Assembly (NCBI GenBank): GCA_002440975.1 | Contig: DJWN01000096.1 | Span: 1 to 6,688, forward strand | Length of the DNA: 6,688 bases | Origin: Bacteroidales bacterium UBA6229 | GTDB taxonomy: Bacteria; Bacteroidota; Bacteroidia; Bacteroidales; F082 | Direction of reading: 5' to 3' | Shown here: positions 5,715 to 6,688 of the stretch, piece after piece | Position numbering within the stretch: position 1 is the first letter of the stretch | How the letters are laid out: the number at the start of each line of letters is the position of its first letter | Made by a program: the position numbers and the translations under genes | The notes under the pieces: generated by a model | What the model saw: only the letters and a program-made list of their open reading frames with translations | The model's database searches: none | What the model was told of the DNA's origin: nothing

Positions 5715-6688
5715 ATGGATAAGAACCTGAAGATAGAAATTCGTAACCTGCGGATTGAAGATTACCGTGATTTAAAAAGCTCTATGATTGAGGCTTATGC
5801 CGATTGGGAAGATTCTCATTGGACAGAAGAACATATAAGCAAACTGCTCGAAATCTTCCCCGAAGGACAAATTGGAGCTTTTGTAAATGGAAAAGTTGCC
5901 GGGAGTGCGCTTTCGTTAATTGTGGATTATAATAAGTTCAGCGATGACCATACCTATGAGCAGATTACTGCAAATACCACTTTTGCAACCCACGACAATA
6001 AAGGTGATGTGTTGTATGGCATTGACGTTTTCGTCCATCCAAATTATCGCAATCTCAGGCTTGGCAGACGTTTGTATGATGCACGCAAAGAGCTGTGTGA
6101 GCAGCTGAACCTGCGCGCAATTATTGCCGGCGGACGTATCCCGAATTACAGCAAGGTTGCTGATGAGATTAGTCCGAAGGAATATATTGGCAAGGTAAAA
6201 CGTCGGGAACTTTATGATCCTACTCTGAGTTTTCAGCTGGCCAATGATTTTCACGTGAAAAAGGTGCTTAAAAACTATATGTCAGGTGATCAGTCATCGC
6301 TGGAGTACGCAACACTTCTCGAATGGCTTAATATTTATTATGAAGATAAAAAATCGCTCATCAAAACGCCTAAGCCCATTGTAAGGCTTGGCCTGGTGCA
6401 ATGGCAGATGCGTCAGTTTGTAAATATTGAAAGTCTATTTGAGCAAATGGAGTTTTTTGTGGATGCTGTGAGCGATTATCAAAGCAATTTTGCCCTCTTT
6501 CCGGAGCTGTTCAATGCCCCGCTGATGGCCGCCTACAATCATTTGTCGGAAGCCGAAGCCATGCGCAAACTTGCTGAATATACCGAGCCGCTACATCAGC
6601 GTTTTATGGAGTTTGCAGTGAGTTATAACATCAATATCATTACGGGCAGCATGCCTTTGGTGGAGAACAACAAACTGTATAATGTTGG
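5715..6688 (+). CDS. GNAT acetyltransferase / carbon-nitrogen hydrolase fusion, partial (3' end missing)
   Basis: The open frame runs from ATG at 5715 through the window end: 324 codons plus two bases, with no stop. Residues of about 7-185 form a GNAT N-acetyltransferase domain. Its acetyl-CoA-binding motif A is seen as VLYGIDVFVHPNYRNLRLGR (99-118), with RRLYDARKELCEQLNLRAI following on the helix and next strand. From about 222 a nitrilase-superfamily domain begins: PIVRLGLVQWQMRQF (221-235), then FALFPELFNAPLM (259-271), where Glu264 in PEL is the likely catalytic glutamate. The catalytic Lys and Cys lie beyond the window. The same order occurs in fusion proteins such as B. subtilis YhcX (about 510 residues), so roughly 190 residues are probably missing. 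Substrates of either domain are unknown; an amide or nitrile cleaved by one and an amine acylated by the other would be plausible but is inference. The upstream ATG at 5699 is out of frame and stops after seven codons. Confidence 0.88.
   Translation, partial: MDKNLKIEIRNLRIEDYRDLKSSMIEAYADWEDSHWTEEHISKLLEIFPEGQIGAFVNGKVAGSALSLIVDYNKFSDDHTYEQITANTTFATHDNKGDVLYGIDVFVHPNYRNLRLGRRLYDARKELCEQLNLRAIIAGGRIPNYSKVADEISPKEYIGKVKRRELYDPTLSFQLANDFHVKKVLKNYMSGDQSSLEYATLLEWLNIYYEDKKSLIKTPKPIVRLGLVQWQMRQFVNIESLFEQMEFFVDAVSDYQSNFALFPELFNAPLMAAYNHLSEAEAMRKLAEYTEPLHQRFMEFAVSYNINIITGSMPLVENNKLYNV

Noticed and set aside
5916..6254. 112-residue reverse-strand open frame opposite the GNAT domain
   Set aside because: The + strand frame encodes a recognisable acetyltransferase; the reverse translation has no recognisable domain and is a shadow.

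Overview
The window reads as a chromosomal segment of a member of the Bacteroidota. Three things support this: a GLPGLI-family exported protein (a family largely confined to this phylum), a carboxypeptidase-regulatory-like/TonB-receptor-type outer membrane barrel next to it, and promoter boxes of the Bacteroidota type (TAnnTTTG with a TTG-like element about 20 bases upstream) in front of two genes. All recognisable genes lie on the + strand. I see no mobile element, CRISPR array, tRNA or rRNA.

Layout. Positions 1-63 hold the tail of an upstream gene (perhaps only its last codons) and a strong intrinsic terminator. Genes 1 and 2 (124-957 and 969-3614) are 11 bases apart and form a likely two-gene cell-envelope operon: a secreted GLPGLI protein of unknown function and an 881-residue outer membrane barrel protein with an N-terminal regulatory-like domain and a plug-like region. 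A 116-base intergenic stretch follows. It carries a perfect 11-base inverted repeat built from two TAGTACTA palindromes, wrapped around a Bacteroidota promoter whose -7 box ends only four bases before the next ATG. This drives genes 3 and 4 (3731-4081 and 4085-5671), which are 3 bases apart: a PadR-family repressor and a large PspC-domain membrane protein. The arrangement looks like an autoregulated envelope-stress module. The last gene (5715 to beyond the window end) has its own probable promoter. It encodes a GNAT acetyltransferase domain fused to a carbon-nitrogen hydrolase (nitrilase-superfamily) domain, and the window cuts it off before the catalytic lysine and cysteine.

How they may work together. 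The two envelope-related units (barrel plus secreted GLPGLI partner; PadR plus PspC protein) are adjacent but separately promoted, and nothing in the sequence shows that they share a function. The most notable uncharacterised items are the GLPGLI/barrel pair, the palindromic PadR operator with a leaderless-type start, the unassigned C-terminal domain of the PspC protein, and the GNAT-nitrilase fusion.
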